A DNA stretch of 40,279 bases from contig NXFV01000182.1 of assembly GCA_002803225.1 (NCBI GenBank), forward strand, positions 1-40,279, in the 5' to 3' direction. Positions 29,841 through 40,244 of this stretch are shown piece after piece; position 1 is the stretch's first letter; every line of letters starts with the position of its first letter. The position numbers were made by a program, and so were the translations under genes. The stretch comes from Gamarada debralockiae. Lineage: Eukaryota > Ascomycota > Leotiomycetes > Helotiales > Hyphodiscaceae. Under the pieces are notes generated by a model. That model was not told the origin of the DNA. It saw only the letters and a program-made list of their open reading frames with translations, and ran no database searches.

Positions 29841-31853
29841 ATGAAGGATCTTCTGGGGCAGACTCAGTCGCCCAATTTTTTCTCCTTTGCACTTGTCTTG
29901 CTCTCCATCTTTACAGTTGTCTCGTCCTCCAATCAGTGCGCACCCGTTACATAGACAAAGACCAATGTTCGTCGCGCCGTGACTACTTCCTCCACAATTT
30001 CCAGCGGCACCGCTACTAGTTCCACCGCTCCTACTTCCATTGCCCCTTCCAACGCACTAGCAGCACTGAAAACGTTACAGTTGGTGAGGTCAACAGCCGC
30101 TAATCTTCCACCACGTATAACGACGTTAATTACTACACGCGTACCCATTGGCTGATCGATACGGAATTACTGTTCAGTCGTTCTTTATATTGAACCCCGA
30201 GTTGGACCTGGATTGTTCGAATATCCAGCCGAATACCGAGTACTGCGTTGCTGGGTGTAAGTACCAAAAACAATTGGATCCTTGAGTCTCAGAAAACTGA
30301 CTTATGAATCTCATATAAACAGTCATTGAGCCCCTGAGAGCCACAGCCGGCCTCTGTGGTCCCCCAAACCAGAATGCCACATGTCTCGGCACCGCATATC
30401 AATGCTGCAACGCAAACACCTGGACCTGTGGTAACTCCATGTAAATCACCTGAAATTCCAACATGTCATGACTTAGAAAAAGTCCATACTAACGGCAAAC
30501 CCAAATCTTAGAGCAGACTGCGCACCAGGCACTTGCTACGAGGGTGCCTGCGTGGGCCACGATGTCTTTGGCACAGATGGCACATGTGGCTACCAGAATG
30601 GCGAGCGTCTCTTTGCCGGAGCGTGGGGCGATTGCTGCAACATGAACGGGACATGCGGAACTGGTGATACGTGTTGTGGCACCGGTCTATGCCAGTCGGG
30701 CAACTTCACAAGACCAGCTGTAAAATTCAACCTTGCCCTCTTGGCTAAGTGGGAATACGACTGATGGCACCTGTGGAGGAGCGAATTTCACCACTTGCAA
30801 TGTGGTTTATGGGAACTGTTGTAACAAGAATGGGATCTGCGGGTCACTAATATCGGATTGTGGAGTGGGATGGTGAGTTTCAAGTTTCTTTTCGTACATG
30901 CTGCCTTTGTATCACACTCTCACTATCCTGGGATGCGAGGTTAACTTGATATAGCCAACCTCAGTTCGGGAGCTGCAGTTCTCTTTCCTCGACTACAACA
31001 TCTTCAACAACCAAATCCTCATCATCTACAACGACAACCAGCAAATCTTCATCTACCACAACAACCACCAGCCCATCCTCTTTATCCTCGGCAACTACCA
31101 GCTCCACAATCACAGCGATTTCCACTCTTCCCTCCTGTGGCCAAACCTGCTTCAGCAACATGCTCGCCCAATACTCAACTCTCGGATGCTCCTCTCCAGA
31201 CCTGGCTCTCTCTGCAATAGCGTCAATTTCGGCTACGGAATCCGCGACTGCTCGAACGGAGCCTGTGGCACCGCCGTCGCCAGCACCATAATCGCCTTTG
31301 AGAGTGCTTACTGTTCACATGCGCTTGCCACCGCAGCAACCAGTTCATCATCGGCAACTACTACTGCTACAGTCACTGGCTTCTCTGGTCTTCCTTCCTG
31401 TGGACAAACCTACTTCAGCAACATGCTCGCCCAATACTCCACTCTCTGATGTTCATGTCCAGACCCATCCTGTCTCTACTCCAACGTCAATTTCGGCTAC
31501 GGTATCCAAGACTGCTCTAGTGGAGCCTGTGGCACTGCTATTGCCAGCACCGTAATGGCTTTCGAAAGGGTATACTGTTCGTCTGCGCTTGCCACGCAAA
31601 CAGCCACTCCGACGACGACAGCTACGGGCGTTCATGCTCTTCCTTTGTGTGGCCAGTCTGCTGGAGTAATATGCAGAGTCAATGGTCGACGCTCGGGTGT
31701 GCTAGTACTTCTAATGCGGCTTGTTTGTGTAGTAATGTTAATTTTGGGTATGGGATTCGGGATTGTGCTAATGGGGCTTGTGGGACTGCTGTGGGAAGCA
31801 CGGTGATTGCTTTGGGGAGCTTGTATTGTGCTTCTGCTACTGCTACTGCTTAG
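29841..31853 (+). pseudogene. Decayed secreted protein: LysM, three hevein-like and three CFEM domains
   Basis: ATG 29841 opens a signal peptide (hydrophobic Phe-Ala-Leu-Val-Leu-Leu-Ser-Ile), broken by TAG at 29952-29954 (codon 38). A LysM-like unit lies around 30110-30252 (Phe-Ile-Leu-Asn-Pro-Glu-Leu then Asp-Cys-Ser-Asn-Ile-Gln-Pro-Asn), but needs a frame shift. After a GTAAGT intron come three Cys-rich chitin-binding type 1 units (30350-30440, 30515-30710, 30770-30990), with introns near 30440 and 30873 and a frameshift near 30745. A Ser/Thr linker leads to three CFEM-like repeats (31130-31320, 31390-31580, 31640-31840), each with Asn-Phe-Gly-Tyr-Gly-Ile and Gly-Ala-Cys-Gly-Thr-Ala. Repeat 1 has a frameshift near 31210. 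Repeat 2 has TGA at 31447-31449 and two Cys-to-Tyr changes. Live versions would bind chitin at the wall or outside the cell. Confidence 0.75.
31130..31850 (+). repeat. Three-copy CFEM-coding tandem repeat
   Basis: Units of about 255 bp share long near-identical stretches, for example CCAATACTC(A/C)ACTCTC and AATTTCGGCTACGG. Copies 1 and 2 are closest to each other; copy 3 is more diverged but has the best-preserved cysteines. This suggests duplication followed by decay. Confidence 0.75.
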
Positions 31854-32298
31854 CTTGTATAGATAATGAATTGGATTTTAATGTGCTTCACTTTGACAGT
31901 AGTTTTTATTACGATTATACTATGTTTCCCCCTGCTTCACTAGACATATTATTCCCATGGTTAAAGAATAGGAATTGAAGATAGTCCCGTTATTCACTTT
32001 GCCCTCAGGCCAAGAACACCAAACTTAAGACTTGTTTCAAACTCTCTATTTTAAAGGAAATTAGATATAGAATTCTTGCTCTATCAACAAGACCGAGTCG
32101 TCGGTGGACTTAAAGTTTGAAAGTGGAAACTGTATATACTGTATCTTTTAAGCCAAGCTTAAAGGGGATTGATATTACATCTATGTAAAATCCCTTTTAA
32201 CACGAATACCCTCGCCTCTCTACCAGAAAACTTTGAACTTCAACCCCGCTCCCCCTTCATATCTCCAAAAAAAGAAAAGACCAAGTAAACCCACCCAT
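31854..32298. other. Intergenic region between convergent genes
   Basis: AT-rich with no gene recognised. A pyrimidine-rich stretch precedes 32299. Confidence 0.4.
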
Positions 32299-33105
32299 TC
32301 ACCTCGCAAAACCGGAGACGGAACTAAAATCAAGCTTGGGCGGGTTCCTCTGCTTCTTAATCCAAATCGCCCTCCTATACATCATCAACCATTCCGGCGA
32401 ATTATGATTAACCATGATATCCGACGCCGATGACGGCACAGTCGGCATGACTTCACCATCCCCATGCATCTCACACGAAACCCCCTCATTCATCATCTCC
32501 ATGGCGCCCAAGATATCGCCTCGCAAGCTCATGAGCCACGGATGAACAGTCGATAAATAATCATGAACCGTGATGAAACCGTTTTCCCCTGCAGCAGGCT
32601 TCACTGTTATGTTGACTGCTTTTTTACGCGGTCGTTTTTCCGAGCAACACATTAGCAAATGCACCACCCCCTCCTCATCGGAGTCCTCATTATAATCCTC
32701 TAACTCCCCCCACACCACGCCCTCGCCATTCTCCTCTCCGCCGTCAGGCTCAGAGTGGTCGCGATGCATATCCAACCAATCCTCCTCCCACATCTCTAAT
32801 TCATACACACTAACCGTGATAGACAATACCTTGGGCTCCGTAAGCGGCGCTTCCGACACGGCGTGGAAGGTGTTGGTGCTTTGGTTGAAGTACGGTTCTA
32901 GAGAATCGGGAGTGTGGGGTTTTTCCATGATTGAGATTGAGGTTGTTAGGGGGCCGGAGAGAGTCCAGAAGAGGCGCTGGGCGGAGGGGGAGCATATCGC
33001 CATGCGTGTACTGCTGTCGCGCTGGGCTTCTTCCTGGAGCGCGTTGTAAGTAGGGTAAAGGGGCTGCTGTGCCTCCCCTACTTGCTCAGCAGTCGAGGTT
33101 GACAT
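32299..33105 (-). CDS. Hypothetical acidic protein, 268 aa
   Basis: Single open frame on the minus strand. I chose the ATG at 33105 (A at -3, then Ser-Thr-Ser-Thr-Ala-Glu-Gln); the in-frame ATG at 33135 would add ten hydrophobic residues. The central part (about 110-165) is highly acidic (Glu-Glu-Asn-Gly-Glu, then Asp-Tyr-Asn-Glu-Asp-Ser-Asp-Glu-Glu). It is flanked by beta-type segments and a conserved-looking His-Asp-Tyr-Leu-Ser-Thr-Val-His-Pro-Trp-Leu segment near residues 182-192. No signal peptide, no membrane segment, no domain I recognise. Codon use and length favour a real gene, possibly specific to this fungal group. It stands alone among broken loci. Confidence 0.65.
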   Translation of the reverse strand: MSTSTAEQVGEAQQPLYPTYNALQEEAQRDSSTRMAICSPSAQRLFWTLSGPLTTSISIMEKPHTPDSLEPYFNQSTNTFHAVSEAPLTEPKVLSITVSVYELEMWEEDWLDMHRDHSEPDGGEENGEGVVWGELEDYNEDSDEEGVVHLLMCCSEKRPRKKAVNITVKPAAGENGFITVHDYLSTVHPWLMSLRGDILGAMEMMNEGVSCEMHGDGEVMPTVPSSASDIMVNHNSPEWLMMYRRAIWIKKQRNPPKLDFSSVSGFAR

Positions 33106-33854
33106 CGTGATTATGGTCAAAAATTGAAGACGCAAATTTTTGGTTGTTGTTGAAGACTAGGAAGCAGGTGATCCGGTTTACCTTTTGCAGAGATTTCCTT
33201 AAATCGTATTTAGCCGCAGTCTGTTAGGCAAAACATATTTAAAAGGTCTAGATTTTACAATTAGAAGGACTAATTTCCTGCCTCAATACTATTTAGCTAG
33301 TTTGTAGCTTTCGAATAGTTTTGTACCGACGTCATATTTTTTGTTCCGTTCTCTGCTACTGTAGGATTAAGTACCTTTAAGAATTACATTGCTCCGGATC
33401 TAGGAAGCATTAAACGATAGTTGGCCAAACAATATCCCTTTGAACTAAATTTCTGAGCCTATACCCACCTCCTCCCCCTCCCAGCCCATCTCCCCCACCC
33501 TTCCCACAGTTTAAACCTCCCCAAATTAACCCTAAAAACACCCTCCCATCTCCCCGTAACCGGATTCCTAACTCTCACCTTAATCGGTCAGAAGATTTCC
33601 AGTATCTACCCATGATTTTGCGAGGACTAGTTGGTCGTTTACGGGGGAGAGGGCGTCGAAGTGGTCTTTTGATTGTTCGGGGAGGTGGAAGGGTGGGGGT
33701 TGAGAGGGTGATGGTGGTGGGGAGTTTGGGGGAGAATTTGGGGGTTGAGGAGGGTGAAGGTGAGAGTTAGGTTGGTGAGGATAGTAAGATGAAGTTGAGG
33801 CTCCGTTGGTAGCACTTGGGGGAGTAGAAAACTCCTCTCTCCCCGCACACATAG
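33106..33854. other. Intergenic region with a proline-rich open frame
   Basis: AT-rich to 33460, then C-rich. A 90-codon minus-strand frame (33852-33580) encodes a run of Pro/His/Ser and could be an exon remnant, but low complexity and the lack of start or splice context prevent a call. Confidence 0.3.
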
Positions 33855-34023
33855 ACGGGCCAGGTCGAGGTCGACTCGAAGGACAAGTATGGTCGGACGC
33901 CGCTTTGGATGGCAGCCGAGCAAGGGCACGAGGCCGTGGTGAAGCTGCTGCTCGAGACGGGCCAGGTCAAGGTCGACTCAAAGAGCCAAGGTGGTCGGAC
34001 GCCGCTCTCGATGGCAGCTAGAA
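33855..34023 (+). pseudogene. Orphan ankyrin-repeat fragment
   Basis: One and two-thirds ankyrin repeats in one frame: Thr-Gly-Gln-Val-Glu-Val-Asp-Ser-Lys, then Gly-Arg-Thr-Pro-Leu, Ala-Ala-Glu-Gln-Gly-His, Val-Val-Lys-Leu-Leu-Leu-Glu, and a second Thr-Gly-Gln-Val unit with Gly-Arg-Thr-Pro-Leu. The unit length is exactly 102 bp (33 residues is the usual ankyrin repeat; 34 is common in fungal arrays of this type). There is no start and no upstream repeats. The frame runs into a TATATATAG stop just beyond. It is probably a scrap of a large ankyrin/NLR-type gene. Confidence 0.75.
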
Positions 34024-35161
34024 GTACTAGTATATATAGACTATAGGAGGCCAGAGGAAAGTTAGAGGTTCGCATAATCACTGATGTTTCATGAAATAGA
34101 GGGGCTTAGCCGAGAGGCGGCTGGCGATCTGCTAGGGGGTCGCAGACCAAGGCTGTAACATTGGGCAACTAAGCCTCCTAAAAGAGACAAATCTGCTTTA
34201 GAACCTATATTGATTGACTGATTGAGAATTATCGCATGAAGTAAAACAGATAAGGGAGGGACTAAAAGTCGGTGACGATTATCGATCGCGATCGATCGAT
34301 CGATTGACTTATGTAATCACGATTAATTATCGATCGCTTATGATAATCCTTGATTAAAAACCACACTGCCCAATGATCGGCCAGTGACATTTTATTATAG
34401 GGTCCACTCAAATGCTTGATTTATCTCGGATTGGAATGCCTCAGAAGTTCAGTGGTCAAAATGGAGAAATAACTTAGTGCCTAATTTGACAACAAATTCA
34501 CTTGATCATGAGTTCGCAGCCGCAGAAGAATGTGTTCTGGGATTAACTAGATGCAATTTAGTGCATATCTTTGGTTTTTCATCGCAAAATTGACGAAATT
34601 GTGTCTAAGAGAGGGCGAGAAAACGAGACTGAGTGGGAACTGAAGTCAGGGAAAAATAGGGCAGGAAGCTTCCTACTATGGGTAGCTCGGTGGAGGATAA
34701 AGTCCACGCTGTTTGGAGAGGATGAAGTCTCCTAGACAGCAAGGCACCGGAGAACAGAACACCTTTCTTACTTTAGGACAGCTCTGGAAAGAAAGTCAAA
34801 GAACTTTGGTGGGAGAGGTTGGGGAGCGGTTGGTCGGCAGGGCCTGAAAATTCCTAAGAGAACGTAGGATTTGAGTCATATGCCAATCCACTGATACACT
34901 TGATCAGCCTCGCCAATGACGATGTGAGCAATAATGACTCACCGACTACGAATAACGAACCTGCAAGTTCTCGTGTTGCCTGCTAGTCCGCAATTCAACC
35001 CCTGCTCAAAACGAGGCTGAGGCGTTCTGCCTCGCGATGCAAGGCTGATTGATGTCTAGGCTTCCGCCTAAAGCATATTTCTACACTTTACCAAAGGGAT
35101 ACCCACTCATAAAATCAAAAACCCAAAATCAAATCGCGGTTATTATTAGACGAAAGCAAGT
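34024..35161. other. Gene-free stretch with a GATC-rich palindrome
   Basis: No gene recognised. The sequence at 34270-34340 is built from ATCGATCG words. The remainder is unremarkable and would end in the promoter of the gene at 35162. Confidence 0.4.
34281..34296. repeat. Perfect 16-bp palindrome ATCGATCGCGATCGAT
   Basis: It reads the same on both strands and continues as GATCGATCGATT to 34305. A third ATCGATCG lies at 34329-34336. It may be simple-sequence expansion or a protein-binding site; nothing around it decides. Confidence 0.7.
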
Positions 35162-35764
35162 ATGAGAATTATCCTCGATCTCCGCAAAACACCAGTTGAA
35201 AACGACTTCGCTGACGTGAATGACCTTTCGGAGCCACCGGAAACTTGTCCATCATACAGCGAACAACTGATCAGGCACGCCTCCAGCGAAGATGAACGCA
35301 CGAATGAAGAACAGGTACCGCTGTTGGAGTCCTACAGTGAAAATTCGCCAACTCGGTCACGAACACCCATCTATGACGCCTTCATGCTTGCAGCAGGGAA
35401 AGAGCTCGGTTCTGAGGAGACGATCTTGAACGAAGTTCGACCACGGAGATCATTCGGAAAACAGCGGCGGATGCTGGAGAATTTTGTCTCCGAAGCCGAG
35501 GAACTTCGACGAGATATTGACTCGGCACGAGAGATGTTGGAGCTTGAAGAAGTGGGCGCAACTATTGAATATTTCAGAGTGATGGAGGAAAAAATGTTTG
35601 GTGAAGAGAGAACTAGGGGTGGTGACAGGGTAGGGGATGCTCCGATTGATGAAATGCTTAGGGCATGTGGGGAAAGTGGGGGGGACAAAGAGAAGAGGTT
35701 GGGGCAATACTTTGAAGGCGGTTGCGATTGGGTGGAAGATGTTCCCACTAGCAGATGGAACTGA
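35162..35764 (+). CDS. Hypothetical coiled-coil protein, 200 aa
   Basis: Single open frame with ATG at 35162. The N-terminal half is acidic and Ser/Thr/Pro-rich, probably disordered. Residues about 95-155 form a charged helix (Lys-Gln-Arg-Arg-Met-Leu-Glu-Asn then Glu-Glu-Leu-Arg-Arg-Asp-Ile), likely a coiled coil. The C-terminus is Gly/Glu-rich. No signal peptide and no known domain. An overlapping frame (35637-35831) could extend the protein if a frameshift or intron were present; I see no splice signal. It may be a small lineage-specific gene. Confidence 0.5.
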   Translation: MRIILDLRKTPVENDFADVNDLSEPPETCPSYSEQLIRHASSEDERTNEEQVPLLESYSENSPTRSRTPIYDAFMLAAGKELGSEETILNEVRPRRSFGKQRRMLENFVSEAEELRRDIDSAREMLELEEVGATIEYFRVMEEKMFGEERTRGGDRVGDAPIDEMLRACGESGGDKEKRLGQYFEGGCDWVEDVPTSRWN

Positions 35765-36033
35765 TCCGGAGAGATGGAAGAGGAGCATTTTGGTGAGAGA
35801 TCAGATTTCAATCGCGGATTTCAGTTGGTAGTTCCGATGCATTCAACGGAGAAAGTGGGAGCACGGACGATACTACATTGCGATTCATTGCTTGCACAGG
35901 AAGAAATATTACATGTACTGTTTGACGGAGTAAACGTAGAATAGAAGCATCAAACGAGACAATCCTATCATTCTCCCTGGGACTTAAGGAAGGCAAGTAA
36001 ATCCTCATTAACGTCATCTACAGCCGTATTAGG
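35765..36033. other. Short intergenic region
   Basis: Convergent 3' flanks of the coiled-coil gene and the broken hydrolase. No gene seen. Confidence 0.4.
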
Positions 36034-36757
36034 TTACGCATGAGCTCCACCAGGATACTCCTTGACAGTGCCATACCTCAACCTCAACAACTTGATTCTC
36101 AAATGTATACTCACTTGAATCGGCACAATCTGATCAATCTCTCCATGTAGAATCAACACCGGAATATCAATCTTCATATCCTCTGTCAAATCCGTTCAGA
36201 AAAGACCTTGATGCAATCATACGAGTTCTTGAATCCGCACATTGAGCCCTGCTGCCACAAGCTCTGAATCAAGCCCTGACCAACTTTTGGTCCCAGTTTG
36301 TTTAAGCCGAGGAATGGGCATGTTGGGACAAATAAAGAAGAATTGAGAGTGATCCTTGATCATTGCTGCGCGGAAGCCATCAAAGACCTCCATTGGAAGA
36401 CGAGAGGGTTGGACTCTTTCTTGGCCATGACGGGCGGAATCGCTCCAACGATCACAGCTTTGGAAACTCGGCTCGTTCCATGGCGTCCACAGAAACGGAT
36501 GACTTCCCCACCGCCGGTCGAGGTGCTCGAACAGCACGAGAAGGTTGTCCACGTACGTGTCCATGCTGTTACCGTCCCAAGTTCGGTTTGAACGTCCGTC
36601 ACCATGGCGGTCGTGAGCCATACAATGGTAGTCGTGATTACGGAGAAAGAACATCTGGTTCTCCCAGTTGTCACTGTTAAGGGGCACGGGCGACCGTTGG
36701 GATTGCCCCAGTCTTTGTAGAAGATCTGGTCTTGTCTTTGGTGGTGATGAAAGGCAT
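36034..36757 (-). pseudogene. Decayed alpha/beta hydrolase (non-heme chloroperoxidase-like) gene
   Basis: Read on the minus strand, ATG 36757 gives the family's usual Met-Pro-Phe-Ile-Thr-Thr-Lys-Asp start. Then a frame change yields Ile-Phe-Tyr-Lys-Asp-Trp-Gly-Asn-Pro, another gives Asn-Ser-Asp-Asn-Trp-Glu-Asn-Gln, and later His-Asp-Arg-His-Gly-Asp-Gly-Arg-Ser. The nucleophile region is damaged: the expected Gly-His-Ser-Thr-Gly-Gly is missing, and only Gly-Gly-Glu-Val then Arg-His-Gly-Thr-Ser-Arg-Val-Ser remain in a third frame. The C-terminal end (36210-36034) still has Asp-Ile-Pro-Val-Leu-Ile-Leu-His-Gly-Glu and Gly-Gly-Ala-His-Ala. A segment after the start (His-Gly-Trp) and a block near 36220 are deleted. 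Clearly inactive. Confidence 0.75.
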
Positions 36758-38985
36758 GTTGAAGGTTGAATACGCTTGAGTGATCTTGACTTTGACCTTG
36801 AGTGAGATCGTGGCGTGGTAGGAGCGGATGAGTGAGAGGATCATTTTTCCGCTGTTGAGAAAAGGACTTAGGTATGATTTACTTATAGACATATCCTCTC
36901 TGCCTCTCTGGGAACGAGGCCCTGTTGGCACATCCCGCCAGGAATGTTATCTTCTCCGCTGAGTCGTTCATCTTGCGATGAAGGTCGTGAGAGGGGGATG
37001 CATGATATGTCGGACTCAATTAACCCTTCAAATCGAACCAGTGCCCGCTAGGCACCAACTCTGTTACTACCAAGAGCTATATTACCTCCTCCCAGACTGG
37101 TTACTGCTTAAAGATTCAAGGCAAACAGATTGCCGGGTCTTTTGAACAGGTTGAAACAAGATAGATAGAACTGAAGGGCTGATTCAGACACTCTGAAGTA
37201 CCCCGGCGGAAACGGAGCGGAGCTACTTCTCTGTGAAGCTGCTTTGCTAGAGGTACAGAAGTCAAAGGAAACGTTCCATTTGATTGAATTATTGAGATCT
37301 CTTTGCTTTGCACTTGACCAAACCATATTCAGCGAAAAACGAGTCGCAAAACAATTCCTTACAGATTGCGCTAGTCGCTCTGTAAATCCGAAGAGATGAG
37401 TAGTATGAGTTGCACCTCTAGGTCTCCGTGTGCGTCTCTGGCAGTGCCAGATCTGGACCAACACCTAGCAAGGTACCAGTGGACCAGACTTCATTATCTC
37501 TATTGCGCTGCTGACTCTGGGAAGGCTAGAGGAGAAAAATTATCGAATGCGTTGAAATTGATATTGGCATTGGCCTTGTAGTGACGTCGTTGTTCATCAA
37601 GCTAAATGTCTTATCAACCTCCCTCATAACCCAAATCACGCGAATTGACTTCATCCCGGTAACGATACTCGTTGGCTCTGCTATTGGCTTCCTAAGGAAT
37701 ACCATGGAGCGACATACAATATCCATGGTCTTGCTGGTATACACTTGTGCCCATCATAGTCGGTCCTGCAAATTCCGTCGCTTCTATTTCTATGAAGAGC
37801 GTGTGCTTGCTGGGACGCTCATCACAACGATTTTCTTCACGAATAGAAATGCAGCGGCTGCTGATCATCGAATCTTCCTCCCAATGACAGTTCCCGTCCG
37901 CCAAGAATGCCCATCACCTCGTGTCACTCGACCTGCAGAGCAGTCACATCCGTTATTTTCAGCCTCCAGAATTCCAACAAACTGCTTGAAACTTGCGTGT
38001 GTGCTAGAACTATCGCTTATCAAATCTCCCACCTGGCTTCGTCAAGGGTTCACTTTGGCAATTCTCGCCCGTCCCATCCTGTTGTGTCACCCGCCTCTAG
38101 AGCGGTGCCGTCCATGTCTTCAGCCTCCAGACTACCCACGACCGTTTGGGTGCGCCAGCTTGCATTGTGTCCTGAAAATCTGAAAAACCATCATCACCGT
38201 GTACGCAGAGGAGTTGGGGATGCGTGTATGGTTATCGGCTCGATGTTTCTTTCGTCTGCGGTGAGATCACCAGCTGGATTGATCTGCCATTAACGTCAAT
38301 TCGTAGATACCAATCGTCTCTCGCGATTTTGAGCAATCCAACAACTCAGAGGACTCTATGGCCGCAGATCTCCATGGCAAAGTATACTGTAGACAGCTTC
38401 CATCCTCGTTTTGTAGAAGTTGTTGACAGTGTTTTGGATAGGGCGAGAATCTCGGAAAGTCAGCACCAGGAGCACCGCACCTGAGAGCAGATATTGATTA
38501 GTCATCAATGATATCTTGATTCCACCTCGACTAAGAATGGAATGTCTGAGCCGCTCTTCTTTGTCGCTTCCAAGTCTTCCATTCCACGAAAACAGAGCGA
38601 GCGGCTTGTAATTGTTCATTATCAGGGTGCCATGCCGCGCTCTCGTGTTCTGAGGGTTTCTCCAGGGGACCAATGTGAGAATAGCACCGCTTCAAGCACA
38701 AAAATGGTACAACAAAGTTGCTGAGTATTCCGAAATTCGATAGTAGATCTTGCCTTAGTATTCCTGTATCACATTGGATATATTCGACCGCAGCGGATAT
38801 GGATGCATCCCCACTCATCAGGCTGTATGCTCGGCTTATGTGCCTTGAAATGGACACGGCACGGTATGACAGATGTACCGATACCTATGCGCTGAACCTC
38901 ACACATGCTCACCGCGCAATTCTCTCTCATCTGCGATCTTATCTATAGCACCGGAAATTTGGTTCACTCATCTCACAACTAGAGA
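36758..38985. other. Long stretch without a recognised gene
   Basis: Several open frames exist (37581-38183 and 38224-38484 plus; 38857-38531 and 38673-38356 minus), but none shows a family pattern, a clean start or consistent splicing. The words CTTCAGCCTCCAG/TTTCAGCCTCCAG recur near 37959 and 38118 in loosely similar surroundings. It may be an old, badly decayed duplication. Confidence 0.35.
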
Positions 38986-39545
38986 ATGGGAGCCGAAGCT
39001 TCTACGCCGGCTGAAGTCAGTCATCCAGAGGTTCCGGCCGAGGACCCGGCAAGTTTCAGCTACGATGATGCCGACTCAGCTTTTGACGCTTCGATCTCTG
39101 ATATGACGGATACGGCGTCCATAGGATCACCAATACAGTAATATTGTTAGGAGAACGGAAGGACGTATCACGTGTATGGCTCGCGGGAGTACTGAGGCCA
39201 AACGACGACGCGATGCTGGATCATCTCGTTATTAGGTATGCGCCCCTCCCATCTGGACGCGTTAGCTGACCAGGTACTCGTCATTACTACACCCTGGTAT
39301 TGGATGGCAAGCTTCTATCTGCGCCTGTCACCAAACCCAACCGAGTCCTCGATCTAGGGACAGATACTGGAATCTGGTGCATCGGTATCGCCGATGAGCG
39401 TCCCGAGGCGGACATCAAGGGAATTGATATCAGTCCAACGCAGCCTACCTTCATACCACCAAATTGCTGCCTTGAAGTCGATGACTTCAACCTCGTGCTC
39501 TGTGTGCCTACTTGTCCTTCGGCATCTGCCGGGGCAAATGTCTGA
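38986..39545 (+). pseudogene. Decayed SAM-dependent methyltransferase (LaeA-like/TAM type)
   Basis: ATG 38986 opens an acidic, Ser/Asp-rich N-terminus ending in Asp-Thr-Ala-Ser-Ile, as in fungal TAM-type methyltransferases. Next come Glu-Asn-Gly-Arg-Thr-Tyr-His (about 39150) and, in another frame, Pro-Asn-Asp-Asp-Ala-Met-Leu-Asp-His. Then, past an intron-like GTATGC..GACCAG stretch whose phase does not fit, the SAM-binding motif I Val-Leu-Asp-Leu-Gly-Thr-Asp-Thr-Gly-Ile-Trp (39341-39377) and Asp-Ile-Ser-Pro-Thr-Gln-Pro. A single-base deletion near 39190 explains the first shift. After Glu-Val-Asp-Asp-Phe the family similarity fades, so the 3' half is lost or scrambled. Confidence 0.7.
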
Positions 39546-39740
39546 AAGAGACCTTATCCTTCTGTCGACCAGTCCCAACTGTCTTTCTCCTCCTTCACAG
39601 TCCCGGGGACGAGGTTTGTAATCCAGTAGCTTTATACCATAGGGAAATGAGCCCTGGCGGCTCGACTGGAATAGTTGATTACAGTACATTTGTGTTCACG
39701 ATTTGTGGTGGATTTTGTGACAGATTACGACTCGTTACTG

Positions 39741-40136
39741 CACGGTTCATTGCTAACTGGCGATCTCGACGCCGTCGAGCCCTTCGATACCGCCTTTCCC
39801 TTAACTTACAACCTGTCCGACGCGTACTTTGCTCTGGAGGGTGAAGAGGGCATGGAGAGGGGTTTTACATGGGGATATCAGTCTCCAGCGTGGCTGCGAG
39901 ACAAGTATGGTTGCAGTCGGATGGACAAGGTGCTTTACTGCGGAGAGGTGGAGGTGCAGGGTTTGGAACAGGTCGGTGTGGGAATAAGGATAGGTGATGG
40001 TGGATTGGGGGATGGGGGGTTTTGTTGTGGATTCGCGATAGGGAGTCGTGATGTAGAAACTGAATGTTTCGTTCCTCTTGTTCCACAATTTAGTGCGAAG
40101 CTGCGTAACGTGAATCAAGTGTGTACTGTACAATGA
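39741..40136 (+). pseudogene. 5'-truncated endonuclease/exonuclease/phosphatase-family fragment
   Basis: An open frame carries the C-terminal part of a fungal EEP-domain protein: Gly-Asp-Leu-Asp-Ala-Val-Glu-Pro-Phe-Asp (from 39759), where active members have Gly-Asp-Phe/Leu-Asn-Ala. It continues with Gly-Phe-Thr-Trp-Gly-Tyr-Gln, then Gly-Cys-Ser-Arg-Met-Asp-Lys-Val. The catalytic Asn is Asp here, and the final Asp-His segment is replaced by unrelated sequence before the stop at 40136. The N-terminal two-thirds of the domain is absent; methyltransferase remains lie directly upstream. Such proteins hydrolyse phosphodiester bonds (TDP2- or sphingomyelinase-like). Confidence 0.7.
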
Positions 40137-40244
40137 CGCGGCGGAATCATCATCTTGGCTCAAGTCAGATGCCTTGTCCGTCGTACGTTCATTGGCATCC
40201 CTAGTATTGTTGTATCGTACAGTTTCCCCAGACCCTTTGTAGCA

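Noticed and set aside
33580..33852. Proline-rich minus-strand open frame
   Set aside because: Low-complexity C-rich DNA yields Pro/Ser/His runs in any such frame; no exon signals.
37581..38183. 200-codon plus-strand open frame
   Set aside because: No family pattern, overlaps equally long frames on the other strand, and composition does not look coding.
38531..38857. 108-codon minus-strand frame as a gene
   Set aside because: No recognisable domain and no partner exon; left as unassigned.
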